A DNA stretch of 64,000 bases from Larus michahellis (Eukaryota > Chordata > Aves > Charadriiformes > Laridae). How positions within the stretch are numbered: position 1 is the first letter of the stretch; every line of letters starts with the position of its first letter. Location of the stretch: positions 9,982,001 through 10,046,000 of the forward strand of contig NC_133906.1 of assembly GCF_964199755.1 (NCBI RefSeq), written 5' to 3'. The translations under genes were made by a program, and so were the position numbers. Under the pieces are notes generated by a model, which was not told the origin of the DNA, ran no database searches, and was given only the letters and a program-made list of their open reading frames with translations. This document shows, in pieces, positions 36,901 through 46,400 of this stretch.

Positions 36901-39900
36901 AGCAATCGTTGGATGTTGTGCAAGCCCCCAGCACAATGACTTTGGCTGAGAGATGCAAGTCACTGAGCATCCCCAACTGACACTGGTTTCCATAGTTGAA
37001 AGTATTCTGCAACCCCAAGAAACAGGTCCTGATGCCTGGATGGGGACAACCCCCTGCAAGTGGCTAGGGTTTTACCTCTAAATGGCCCAGGTAGGATGCC
37101 ACATTCTCCTTCAGCACGGCCACGCTGGATACCACGCACTGGAACTTCTCCTCCAGGTCATCGTACTCCTTGTCCTCCGTCTGCGAGGCAAGAGGCAGCT
37201 TATCCCCAGCACGGGCAGGCCAGGCAATGCCTCAGGTGCCCTTCGCTGGGTGCTAACATAAAAAGCAGCCAGGCACCTGCCTGATGCTCACGGTGCTGGG
37301 GACAGCCGGGGGAGACCCTGAGAGGCTCCAGGAATCTGAAAAAATCTCAGGTCAAAATCTCAGGTGCTTGGGATGCATGAGGAAACAGGGCTTTCGGTGT
37401 GGTTGTGGTGCTGGGGAACGCTGGGGTGTCTTTGCTTTCAGTGGGGTGCCTGTGGGTCCTTTGGGGGTCAAAGTGTTCTCCTGCAGCGCTCTGAGGCAGG
37501 GAGTGAGGTGTGTACCTGCATCCCTCCTATCCCACTGGTCCTTGGCGGGTGGGACAAGGAGCCACCCTTAGGCTGCTCGAAAATGGGACTGTGGCTCATG
37601 TGACAGCACAGGCCACTGGGTGTCAGCATTGGCCATGCCACCTCGGCTCCGCTCTCCCCTTCCCACTGATGAGGTGTCTCAGGAGGCAGTGGAAAACCCC
37701 AGAAATGACCCAAGGAGAAGCAGCGGGTCCGTGGGTGCAGGCAGTAGGGTGCGGGCTGCCCACCTTGGCCACGATGCCGGCCTCGTGCATGAAGAGCCGG
37801 CTCAGCCGCGTGGTCTTCTTGGCGATGGAGTGGGTGTTGAGGCGCGCAAAGCGGTCCCGCAGCGTCAGGTGCTCGGCCTTGTTGTATTTGGTCGCTGTCT
37901 CGGGCAGGGGGCACACAAGATGGGAGGGAAAGAAAGATCAGAAGAGGAAACGTCAGGGCAGCATCCTCAGCAGCATTAGTGGGCAACAAGGGTGAGCAGC
38001 ACCCAGGCCCGGAGCTGACAAGTCGTGATCAACAGGATAAGCACAAGCCACATCAGAGAAGGGCAGCCCCGGGGAAAGTACTACGAAAACCAAAAAGAGC
38101 AAGCTTCTGTTTGTGGGGAGCTTGATTTCTCCTATCCCAAGGGCAGGACTGTTCCTCCCCATTCCCCAGATCCAGGAATGCAGACAGACTGGTTTTGTGC
38201 TCAGCAACCCGCACTCCCCCCTCCCCCTGCCCATGCCACCCTGCTCCTGCAGCCTTCAGGTCTTGCCCAGAGTGGCATTTGCAGGACCAGAGCAGTGCCA
38301 GGAGCTGCCGGCATGAGTCTGTGGCCCCACCAGGTGGGACAGGTGGAGGGTAGGAGAGCTTTGAACTGATTTAAGCAGGAATTAGTGCAACACCAAGGGG
38401 AGACGACTGAGGTTGGGCTGGGGCTTCCCAGATGCCGTGCCCCGTGCCTGCACCGTGGCCCCTGCCCGCTCACCTACTTCTCTGCGCCGTTTGTACTCGT
38501 TGATGTTGGCGTTGACCTGGGCCATGGCGCGGACGGCTGCCTGCAGGGCCGGGTAAGCGTTGGCACTGGTGGGGGTGTTCTCCAGGATCTTCCCCAGCAG
38601 CAGCGGGTATTTGGTGACCCTCTGCACCGGCATCACCAGGAAGAAGCTGAGGTCCGACGCGCCTGTGTGAGGCCTGATGGAGAGGGGAATCGCTCAAGGT
38701 CAGCGTGGAGGGCTGCCCTGCTGCTCCTCCCGGCTTTGCCGTGAGCATCTTGGGGAGAAAGCAGCCCCTTTCCAGCTTCAGGGGAGCTTTGTTCCCTTGG
38801 AGATGCAGGCAAGCTCTGCCCTGCAGCCGTGGGGGATTTCTGGCTGTAAACCCCTGCTCCCTGACAGCTGTGGGGCCACCCCCCCGGGACCGCTGGCAGG
38901 GGGACACTGTCCCCGCCATCCCCGAAGGCAGTGCCAGCCCCGGGCGGGTGCCCTGCCTCCCTGAACAGTGCTGCGCTTGTCTGGCTGGGAGGCACCGGAT
39001 CAGCGCTTGCTCCGGGGGGAATGGGGAGGGAGGGTGTGGGCAAAGCGCAGGCAGGCTGCAGGCAGGACTCCCCTTTGGGAGTCACGCAGCCTGTGCCCTG
39101 AAAGAGAGCAGCAAATCTCAGCAACTGCTCCACTGCCGCTCCTGCTACTCCTGGCTCCGACAGTGCGACCCCCCCTGTAGTTCAGGAAGGGTTTGGCAGG
39201 TCCCTCGGGGCCAACCCGTCTCTCTGGTCAGGCTGGGGAACATGTGCCCTCAATGGCGGTTGTGGAGCTGGCGGCAGCTGCGGGTGCCACCCCAACCCTT
39301 GTTTTGGGGTCCACCATAAAAGACCACCAACCTGTAGTGCCCCTTTGACAAATGGCCTCAAGGATGCAGGACAGGCTGTTAGGGACTACACCAGGCAATG
39401 CCACAAAGGTGATGGCCGTCATACTAGACTCAGCATGGTGGCATGTATCCATGCATAGCTTGTCCAGAGAGAAGAAGGGCAAGGCCAAAAGGTAAAACAG
39501 GGAGAGGGAGGTGGTGGGCTCAGCAGCAGGTACCTACACTGTTGCATTCAGGGTCTCCAAGATCTCCTCCTGCAGCCTGGGGTCCTTGCGGTAGCTCTCC
39601 ACCAGCAGGAGGGCATGCTCGTAGCTGGCACAGTAGATCTTGTAGACAGTCTCCATCTCCTCCTTGAACTCCTGGAATAGGGCGCCTGGGGAAGGAGAGT
39701 GAGGCTGGCAAGGATGGTCCTTTCCTATGGCCTCAGAGAAAGGCAGAGGTTTCTCCCCAGCCTGCTGAAGGGTGAAGCTGGCAGAGCCAAACGTTCCAGG
39801 GCAGTGCTCTGCACCCCGGGCACATCTGCTAAGCTGGGCCTGATGCTGCCCCCTCATCACTTTCTGCAGGCTGGGCAGGTCTGCCTTGTCCCTGTGGGGT

Positions 39901-40826
39901 CCACATGGGTGGCTGCCTGTGGATGGCAATGCACCGGCAGCAGCACTCCCTGGAGCCGAGGTGCAGGAGGTGTCAGGGCAGGTGGGCTGGGAGCTGCACC
40001 CGGGCACAGCACTGTGCGGTGGCACTGCCAGCACCAGCAAAGGCATGGGTGGGCATGGGTCAGTTCTCGGCACTGCACCACTTACTGATGCAGAGCAGCT
40101 GCTCCTGCTCCTGGGTGGCTGTGGCCTCCAGACCCTTCAGAAACCGTCTGGAGATGTGGAGGATGTCGTCAGTGTTAGAGAAGAGTCCTTCCAGGTCAAG
40201 TTCAGGTAGCTGAAGGGAACAAAGATGCCCCAGGATAAGCCAAATACATCAGACAGAGGAGGACCCTGTGTTCTGCAGGCACTCACACCCTTCTGAGCAC
40301 TTGTGTCCTTCCAGCTGCCCCACGCGACATCCGAGGAGCTGGAGCGATGCTCTGTTTCAGGAGGCATTGGGGATGCTGAGACCCGGCTGTGCTCCCAAGC
40401 AGGGCAACGAGGCCTTTTCACGTTACAGAATCAGGGTTACAGCTGTAGGACAGCTGTACTGGGTCAGATCCAATGTCCAACCAACCCAAGACCTTGGCTG
40501 ATTGAGGGAAGCCCAGGAGGCTGGAAGGTGACCTCCCTGCAGTGATTTGAGCATCTTGCAGATCTCAACAGATTCACCCTATGGTCCCTAGGCCTGGGGC
40601 GGGGGGACATGCCCCCTCTCACCTGCTTCTTCTGGAGGTGTGCCCGGATGTCTGACACACAGAGCTGGATGTTGTGGACATAGCTGGCCTCAGTGGTGAT
40701 GAGCTCCTCCACGGCCAGCCGCTGGCTCAGCTCCATCCTGTCGCAGGGCATCACCTCCTCGTAGATGGCCTCTTCAGTCTCGGCTGCATCCTCAGCATCG
40801 GGCTCTGTCCCGTGGGTGCTCGCCAT
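30701..40826 (-). CDS. ARHGEF37: ARHGEF37, complete coding region in 12 exons
   Basis: A Rho guanine-nucleotide exchange factor-family protein with the Tuba/DNMBP-like layout DH-BAR-SH3-SH3 and no PH domain. The family acts at membranes, and ARHGEF37 has been linked to dynamin-dependent endocytosis. Join (minus strand): 40826-40623, 40209-40086, 39685-39538, 38673-38474, 37894-37764, 37180-37076, 35177-35067, 33891-33562, 32607-32479, 32113-31918, 31480-31308, 30910-30701. All junctions are GT-AG and in phase, giving 686 residues against about 675 in human. DH: residues about 33-230, including the helix with [13 protein letters not shown]: about 270-452. First SH3: about 515-572. Second SH3: about 618-675. 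The start is MASTHG; an in-frame stop in exon 1 (about 42,992) excludes an upstream start. The gene is head-to-head with CSNK1A1. No frameshift or stop was seen. Confidence 0.96.
31308..31480 (-). CDS. ARHGEF37: ARHGEF37 exon: end of first SH3 and inter-SH3 linker
   Basis: Completes the glycine codon split across the previous junction and encodes [10 protein letters not shown], the C-terminal strand of the first SH3. A basic and proline-bearing linker follows ([16 protein letters not shown]), ending in FTPAFQ. 173 bases, phase 1 in and phase 0 out, donor GTGAGA. Confidence 0.94.
31918..32113 (-). CDS. ARHGEF37: ARHGEF37 exon: first SH3 domain
   Basis: Encodes from [18 protein letters not shown] through [10 protein letters not shown] to RWLVDAG, the bulk of SH3 domain 1. 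The RT-loop region and the conserved tryptophan before LVD are visible. 196 bases, ending in phase 1 at donor GTACTG. Confidence 0.94.
32479..32607 (-). CDS. ARHGEF37: ARHGEF37 exon between BAR and SH3
   Basis: Encodes 43 residues starting [15 protein letters not shown] and including [11 protein letters not shown], matching the mammalian segment that ends the BAR-side helix and begins the linker. Acceptor TTCACAG, donor GTAGGA, phase 0 at both ends. It lacks a long open frame of its own and was recognised from homology and splice sites. Confidence 0.9.
33562..33891 (-). CDS. ARHGEF37: ARHGEF37 exon: main BAR-domain exon
   Basis: Encodes 110 residues from [12 protein letters not shown] through [18 protein letters not shown] and [18 protein letters not shown] to KALEQ. 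The alternating basic and leucine-rich helices are those of the BAR domain, which binds curved membranes. Phase 0 at both ends, donor GTGAGA. Confidence 0.96.
35067..35177 (-). CDS. ARHGEF37: ARHGEF37 exon: BAR domain, middle part
   Basis: Encodes 37 residues beginning [17 protein letters not shown] and ending LHCTVFPEF. It is flanked by acceptor CTCTTCCAG and donor GTGAGT and is in phase with both neighbours. It aligns to the human stretch AFLYFRPHEYNLDIPEG. Confidence 0.93.
37076..37180 (-). CDS. ARHGEF37: ARHGEF37 exon: start of BAR domain
   Basis: Encodes 35 residues, [17 protein letters not shown] through VASYLGHLE, the first amphipathic helix of the BAR domain. Acceptor CTCGCAG, donor GTAAAA, phase 0 at both ends. 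The exon is too short to stand out as an open frame. Confidence 0.93.
37764..37894 (-). CDS. ARHGEF37: ARHGEF37 exon: end of DH domain
   Basis: Encodes [19 protein letters not shown] and [19 protein letters not shown] after completing a split alanine codon. 131 bases, phase 1 in and phase 0 out, donor GTGGGC. The threonine/arginine-rich [11 protein letters not shown] motif is shared with the mammalian protein. Confidence 0.95.
38474..38673 (-). CDS. ARHGEF37: ARHGEF37 exon: DH catalytic helix
   Basis: Encodes [19 protein letters not shown], then [13 protein letters not shown] and [14 protein letters not shown]. The QR-TKYPLLL block is the most conserved helix of Dbl-homology domains and contacts the GTPase switch regions. 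The acceptor was set at CCATCAG (38,674), not the nearer CACACAG, because only the former keeps phase with the previous exon and restores the human-like VPQ/AG equivalent. Confidence 0.92.
39538..39685 (-). CDS. ARHGEF37: ARHGEF37 exon: DH domain, middle helices
   Basis: Encodes [18 protein letters not shown] through [18 protein letters not shown] to LNAT. The donor is GT-GTAGGT at 39,536-39,537. Using the downstream GTACCT would place a TAG in frame, so the upstream site is the only workable one. 148 bases, phase 1 in and phase 2 out. Confidence 0.92.
40086..40209 (-). CDS. ARHGEF37: ARHGEF37 exon: DH domain, second helix
   Basis: Encodes [18 protein letters not shown] and [20 protein letters not shown], the segment following the first DH helix. 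Acceptor CCCTTCAG, donor GTAAGT, 124 bases, phase 0 in and phase 1 out. Confidence 0.94.
40440..40500 (-). mobile_element. Old CR1-like LINE tail in ARHGEF37 intron
   Basis: On the minus strand this reads TTGGATCTGACCCAGTACAG, the tail shared by old sauropsid CR1 families. Only the last few dozen bases are recognisable. Confidence 0.55.
40623..40826 (-). CDS. ARHGEF37: ARHGEF37 first coding exon with start codon
   Basis: Encodes 68 residues: an acidic N-terminus ([13 protein letters not shown]) followed by the first DH helix [20 protein letters not shown] and [14 protein letters not shown]. The exon itself starts at 40,840 after acceptor CTGCAG, leaving 14 untranslated bases. Donor GTGAGA, phase 0. 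Confidence 0.95.
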
Positions 40827-42699
40827 CTTGGTGTGACACTCTGCAGGTTGTGGCAGGGAGTTAGGGACAGGCTGTGGCAAGGGCAGCCCCGGGGCCCGTG
40901 CTCCCTCTCCTGTGCCAGGGACACATCCCCAGGGACTCTCAACCCATCTGCATTTACAAGCAAGGTGTGGATGACACTCCAGAACCACAAAACCATAAAG
41001 CACCGCAAGCCAGGAGCAGGCTGACAGTGGAGGGCAGACACCCACGTGTGGCAGGCAGGGACTTGCCACGCACACGTGCCCAATGGCTGCGCGCAAGGCC
41101 AGGGTGCAGGCAAGGGGAGCCCCAGCCGCAAGCAGGTCAGCACTCACCCCGCACCGGGACCGCGCAGGGGCTGGTCCCTGAAAGCAGAGTGGGGTTTGCC
41201 TGTGGCCCTCCCTGCCTTGGCTGTCAGCGCCCGGCGCGTTGCCTTGCGTTCAAGAGTCCTATTCAAAGTACAAAGGGTGTTCTTGTAGCGCTTGAACAAG
41301 AGATGTTTCTGTGACAGGGAGAGCTGGTTTAAAAGTCACAGGGATGGGAGAGAGAAGTGGGCGAAGCTGGTGGCGCCTCTGTCAGAGACACTCGCAGCCC
41401 CCAGTGCGCAATGACCGTGCCCTGCCCAGCACAACCCGTTCCCTTCTCCTCTCTGCCTGTGGAGAGTGTGAAAAATTGGAGCTGATTCATGTCATTTCCT
41501 TCTCAGGGAACACCCTCTGCTCTAACTGATGCCGAGGAGGATGGAGCACCTCCCAAATCATTGCAGATAGTGCTCCGTCGCAGGCAGGAGGCCTTGAGAG
41601 AGAGACAGGGCACAGCCCACGCCAGCGCAGCGCACAGCTCGGCTGGATCCAGATCCCAGCCGGGGGGAGGGATGCTGCCAGGCAGCCTGCTCACGGAGGC
41701 TGTGGAGGAGGCGAGGAGCGAAGGCAAGGCGGAGGTGGCTCGGCAGGATAAAAGCAAGATGGCACAAGCAGCGGCACAGGGAGGACAGTTCTGCATCTGC
41801 CCTCTGCCGCCTGCCCAACCAGTGCCAACCTCCACGCCTGACTGTCAGCCGGAGTGCAGCATAGCATGCCAGGCGCCCGCTTCAGAGGCTGCAGCCCCAG
41901 GCGCCCGCGGTGGGAGCAGGGAGAGGGGCTGGCAGGACAACCCGCGCCTCTGCTGGGGAAGGGTCCAGCTGACAAGCGGGTGACGAAGTTGTGAGCGCCG
42001 GGCAGGGTGAATATCCCCTCCTTGGCACATGCCCACTGCTGCGCTGGAGGAGAGCTGGGCTTGGCATAGCAAGCAAATGCCTGTGACAAGGTATGGGACC
42101 TCTGCCTGCCTTACAGGGGCACGTTACTGTGCCAGCTGTCATCCCTGCCCTCTGCGGATTTGGCTGCCACCCCTGTCTGTGGCATGGCATTGGCTACTTT
42201 GGGACACGGGGAGTAGGGGACGCTTTCCTGCGCCCCTTTGGGTGCCTCCAAGGTGTCCAGGCAGAGGGATTCCCGTCAAGGACTGTTGGACAAGCCCAGC
42301 GTCCTCTGCCTGGGGGTCACAGCAAAATTCTGACTCAGAGGAAGGGCTGCAGTGGAGGCAGGTGGAAAGCCATGATCTGAGACATCTGCTGAGCCCTGGA
42401 GAGCTGTCCTGCAGCTCCGGGGCATGCAGGTGCTGGGTGTCACTGGTCCTTGCACTAGCATCCCCCAGAGCACGCAGCTGCTTTTGGGGGTGCCCCCAAG
42501 CTGGGGAAACCTCTTTCCCTCCCCCACCCTCCGGCCTGAAACATCAGAGGAACAAGGGAATTGTGCAAAACCAAAAAGAAGCATTTCTGGACAGCGCTGG
42601 ACCAGACGGAGAGAGCGAGAGCAGGTTTCATTTCCCAGCTCTCCTCCCAGGCAGCTGCCCGCCTTTGACATGTCACCGCCGCCTCAGTGGCTCCGAGCA

Positions 42700-43430
42700 T
42701 CCCTGCCCGTAAAGCGGGGACCAGGCAGCGTCCCCAGCCAGCACACAGGGACCCGCACCCAGGGGATGCCGCGGCCCCCCTGGCACCCCGGCTCCAGCCC
42801 CACAGCTCCCACCCTCCGCCCCGAGGGACAGGCTCCGGCACGGCCCTGCCATCTCCCTGCTCCCCCCGCCGCCCCGTCACCTCCACGCCCCGAAACCCGC
42901 TGCTCCGGCTCTTACCTGCGGAGGAGGCCGGGGCTGGCGCCGGGGAGCCGTGCCCGGCTGCGGCCGCCGCTCTCCCGCTGCCTGCGGGGAGTTAATGATA
43001 AACCCGCGGCGCCGCAGCCGGGCTGGCACGGCCGGGGCGGGCAGGAGGGCCCCAGCCCAGGGCGTGGAGTGAGCCCGCGGCGCCGGGTGACGGTAACCGG
43101 AGCACGGTGCCCGCCGTCCGCCCGCCGCGGGGCCCGGCCGCGGTGGGACGAGCAGCGCGGCGCTCGCTGCGCAAGCCCGGCGGCGGCGGCGGCGACGACG
43201 GCGGCGGGGAGGCTGGCAAGCGGCCAGGCGGGCTGGTAGCCCATGTTCACCGCCTCCGCCGGCGGCCGAACCCGGCCGGGAGAGGAGCTTGGGGAAAGCG
43301 AGCCGGGGGAGTCGCCGCAGCGGCGATGGCGGGGGGAGGAGGGGGGATACTCTCATCTCTCTCATCTGCAAAAGCAGCTGGGCGCCAAGCGCCGTACCTG
43401 GGTCTGTATTAGCGCCCGACATCGCAGCCG
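42700..43430 (-). promoter_or_regulatory. ARHGEF37: CpG-island promoter of ARHGEF37
   Basis: A CpG-dense block with CGG/GGC triplets at about 43,178-43,208 surrounds the non-coding first exon. There is no TATA box. It is the only CpG island between the ARHGEF37 start codon and the CSNK1A1 promoter, so it is the natural ARHGEF37 start region. The exact start site is not visible. Confidence 0.7.
42916..43250 (-). other. ARHGEF37: ARHGEF37 non-coding exon 1 (right end approximate)
   Basis: A strong donor, CCGCAG|GTAAGAG, at 42,915/42,916 on the minus strand inside the CpG island matches a splice to the acceptor at 40,841. Joining the two keeps a TAA (about 42,992) in frame upstream of the MASTHG start, so the exon is untranslated, as in mammals. 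The 5' end is a guess. Confidence 0.65.
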
Positions 43431-46400
43431 CAGCTCCCCCCGCCCCGCCACCACCTTTTGCACTTATCCATCCTGAAATCCTGGTGCTGCGCAGCCAGCA
43501 GTGTGGCAGCCCCCGGTGTCCTGGTGGCCTGTGCCGGGCAGCAGCTCCGGATGGAGAGCAGGAGACTCACCGGCTCGCTCCTGCTGGAGATAAACACAGG
43601 CAAGTCCTCTGGGTCTTTTTATGGCCTTGCTATGGCTCCAGCGCGTTGCCGCCTCAGCACTAGCTTGGTGCCCTGGTGCTCCTACAGCCCATCCATGGAC
43701 GCACAGGCTTCTCCCCGCATTATCCCACAGGCAGGCATCCCCCTGGCCGCATGCCCCTCTGCTCTGCCATCGCTTGCCAGCTGCTCAGCAGCGGAAAAGG
43801 GTTCTGAGCAAACAGAATTGAAAATATATAAGCGAGGAAGTGGTTGCACAGGTTGGGCCATTGCGAGCCAGTGGCTATTTGGCGTGAGGTTGTTTTTTCA
43901 CTTATGAGGTGTTTGCATCCTTATAAACAAGCTATTGAGAAGAGAGAGGCTGGTCTGCAGCCAGCTCCCGCAGCTGGCCACTCGTCCTCAGCCTGGCCAC
44001 AGGGAGGGGACGGTGACACCTGGGTTTTTCCAGGCTGACCCACAGCGTCCAAAAAGTGGCACAGTAAAAAGGACTCTGAGTCTTTCAGTGACTCATACAG
44101 GTCACAGGCAGTGATGGTCCAGGACGAGCTCTCCAGTGTAGTCCTTCCCTCTGGGTCCATTTCTGCTCACATGCGGGGGCTGATGTGGGCTGGGCAGGGC
44201 AGCATGGGGGCCCGCACACATCTGCCCCACTGGCTCCCACACAGTGCTGGTGCCAGGAAGGCCAGCCTGCCCTGCTGCCTTCCCTGCCTGCATCCCATCC
44301 TGCCTGTGGAGATGCTGGATACAGCTCATGGGGCTGTGCTGGGGGCCCTGAGCCAAGAGCATGAGACCATCTTCCCTTGTCCCTGTGCTGGGGGGATGCT
44401 GCAGGGCACAGGAGAGTTTGTGGGTGAATAAGCTGGGCAGCAACACAGCAGGAGGAGCCAGGGTTGAGAAGAAGCAGAAGCATTAATGCCAGGCAGGTGT
44501 TTTGGGGAGAAGCCAACATGCAGTGATGTCCCCTGGCTGCGTGGGTGGCCAGGGTAAAGCCCCACCCCACAAGAACAGTTCCCAGACTGGCCCCCACTGT
44601 ACGGGCTTAGGGAGAGATATGTGGCCACAGGAGAGACCCACACATGGCTGGGCAGCAAGGGCTTTACCTGGCTGTGGCCTTGGGGACAAGATGTTGTCCT
44701 TCCTCCCTTGCAGGTGGCAGCAAGGGATTCAGTCCTTGCCCAGGTGCTTTCTGAAGCAGTGGAACGCCTGTCTGGGCAGCCTTCGGGCTGGCATCGCAGC
44801 GATGTCAGGAGTTCTCCAGCTCCATCCTTGGGCAGGTGCTCTTACCGCTGCGTCCAGCAACGCCATGGCACCTCGAGGGATGTCAGCGCCGCTTTGCTCC
44901 CATCAGCATCTTGTGGCTGATCACACCGGGGCAGGAACCACACTCCTGCGGCTGCTGAGGAGTCCCGGCAGGGCAGCTCTCCCGCCTCAGATGGCATCCT
45001 TGCCCCGCTGGAGCCAGCACAGCAGGGTGGCATCCCCGGCCACCCGCTCCGCCCTGGCTGGCTCACGCCATGGGTGTTGCCTTGGGCATATTTCCCATTC
45101 CAGTCTGTTTTTTCAGATGCTGTGTAACCTGGCCCCAGCAAGTTCCTTGCAGGATGGCCTCTCTGGGGAGCCCTGTGGGGAGCGGCTGATGCCTCCTTCC
45201 CCCCATGCAAGCCGTTTCCTTCCTGCTGTGCCATGCCATGCCCCACACTCCTCCCATCCAGCCATGGGGCTGGGGCTGCTGCGGCTCCACCTGGGTGGCT
45301 TGGGGACCTGGAGCAGTGTCACAGCGCTGTCACCACTCCAGGGCTCCCTGGGGAGGCATGAGAGCGGGCTGGCTGCCCTGGCCTGGCTCCCCTTACAAGG
45401 GAAAAGCAAATAGGCGCTGGCTGGTCGAGCACAATGTCTGTGTCCCAGGGTGAGGTGGTGTGCTCAGGTTAAGCCAAGCTAAAGGGTCCCAGCGGGGTGG
45501 GCTGTCCCCTGGCACTCTCGGCATCGGCACCCTTGTGGGCAGCCAGCACTCCGCCCTGCCAACACGAAACCTGGCAAGCAGTGGCAGGGTGTGGGACTGC
45601 GTGTGGGACTGTGTGTGGGACCCCGCAGCTGCTGCGGAGGGTGGCAGGGAGGCAGGACTGCCTTCTCCAGCAACAGAGCCAGCTTTGTATAACCTCATTG
45701 CAAAACTGTTTTTGCAGGATGCTTCTCGCAGAGCAAGGGTGAGCCACCTCCATGGCACCACCCGGCCCTCTTCATACCCACTGCCATGGCAGGAGCACTT
45801 TGCTACCTCTATTTGGGCAGTATTTAAGAAAAAAACCAACCCCAAGGTGCTGGTGGGACAAGGTGCCCCCGTGACACTCCTTGTGATGCGCACAGGCCCA
45901 GACCAGCGGCTGGAGAAACACCTGCTTGATGGTGCTGGGCTCTGGCTCAAAATAGGCACCATGGTAAAAGCATCAGCGAGAGGCAGGTTTGCAGGGTGGG
46001 AGGCTGCCAGGTCTCTGCAGCAAGAGCCAAGCTCAGGCAGGAGCACGCAGCTCCCCAGCGTGTGTGCAGCAGCCACCAGGGAGAAGATGCCATCTCAGCC
46101 AAGGAGGTGGTTATTGCCCCCCTACATCTCACCCCGAACTTCTGCTGGCTCCTGGAAAGTCCTTTGCTGTCGACAGGGATATTCCCAGCTACTCAAAACC
46201 TGAAAGCTCAGACTATTTGGATGAAAGCTAAAGCCATCAGGGGGCTCTCTGGGAACACACCAGACAAGCTTTGAGTTAGAGAGGGCTTGCTCAGAAAATA
46301 AACACAACTTCCAGCCATGCAAAGCACAGCTCAGGCTATGCCTAACAACAGCAGGCGGGGGTTCCTCTCTGAGCAGCAGGTTTGCACAGGAAAGTTACAT

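Noticed and set aside
38661-38673. Alternative ARHGEF37 exon 5 acceptor at CACACAG
   Set aside because: It breaks phase with the preceding exon and drops residues conserved with the mammalian protein; CCATCAG twelve bases upstream fits both.
42877-43422. 181-codon minus-strand frame in the ARHGEF37 CpG island as an N-terminal extension
   Set aside because: After splicing at 42,916 it is out of frame with the DH-coding exon, and the frame that does connect has a TAA near 42,992.
44502-45413. 303-codon plus-strand frame upstream of ARHGEF37
   Set aside because: No recognisable domain, low-information composition and competing minus-strand frames; chance expectation in GC-rich DNA.
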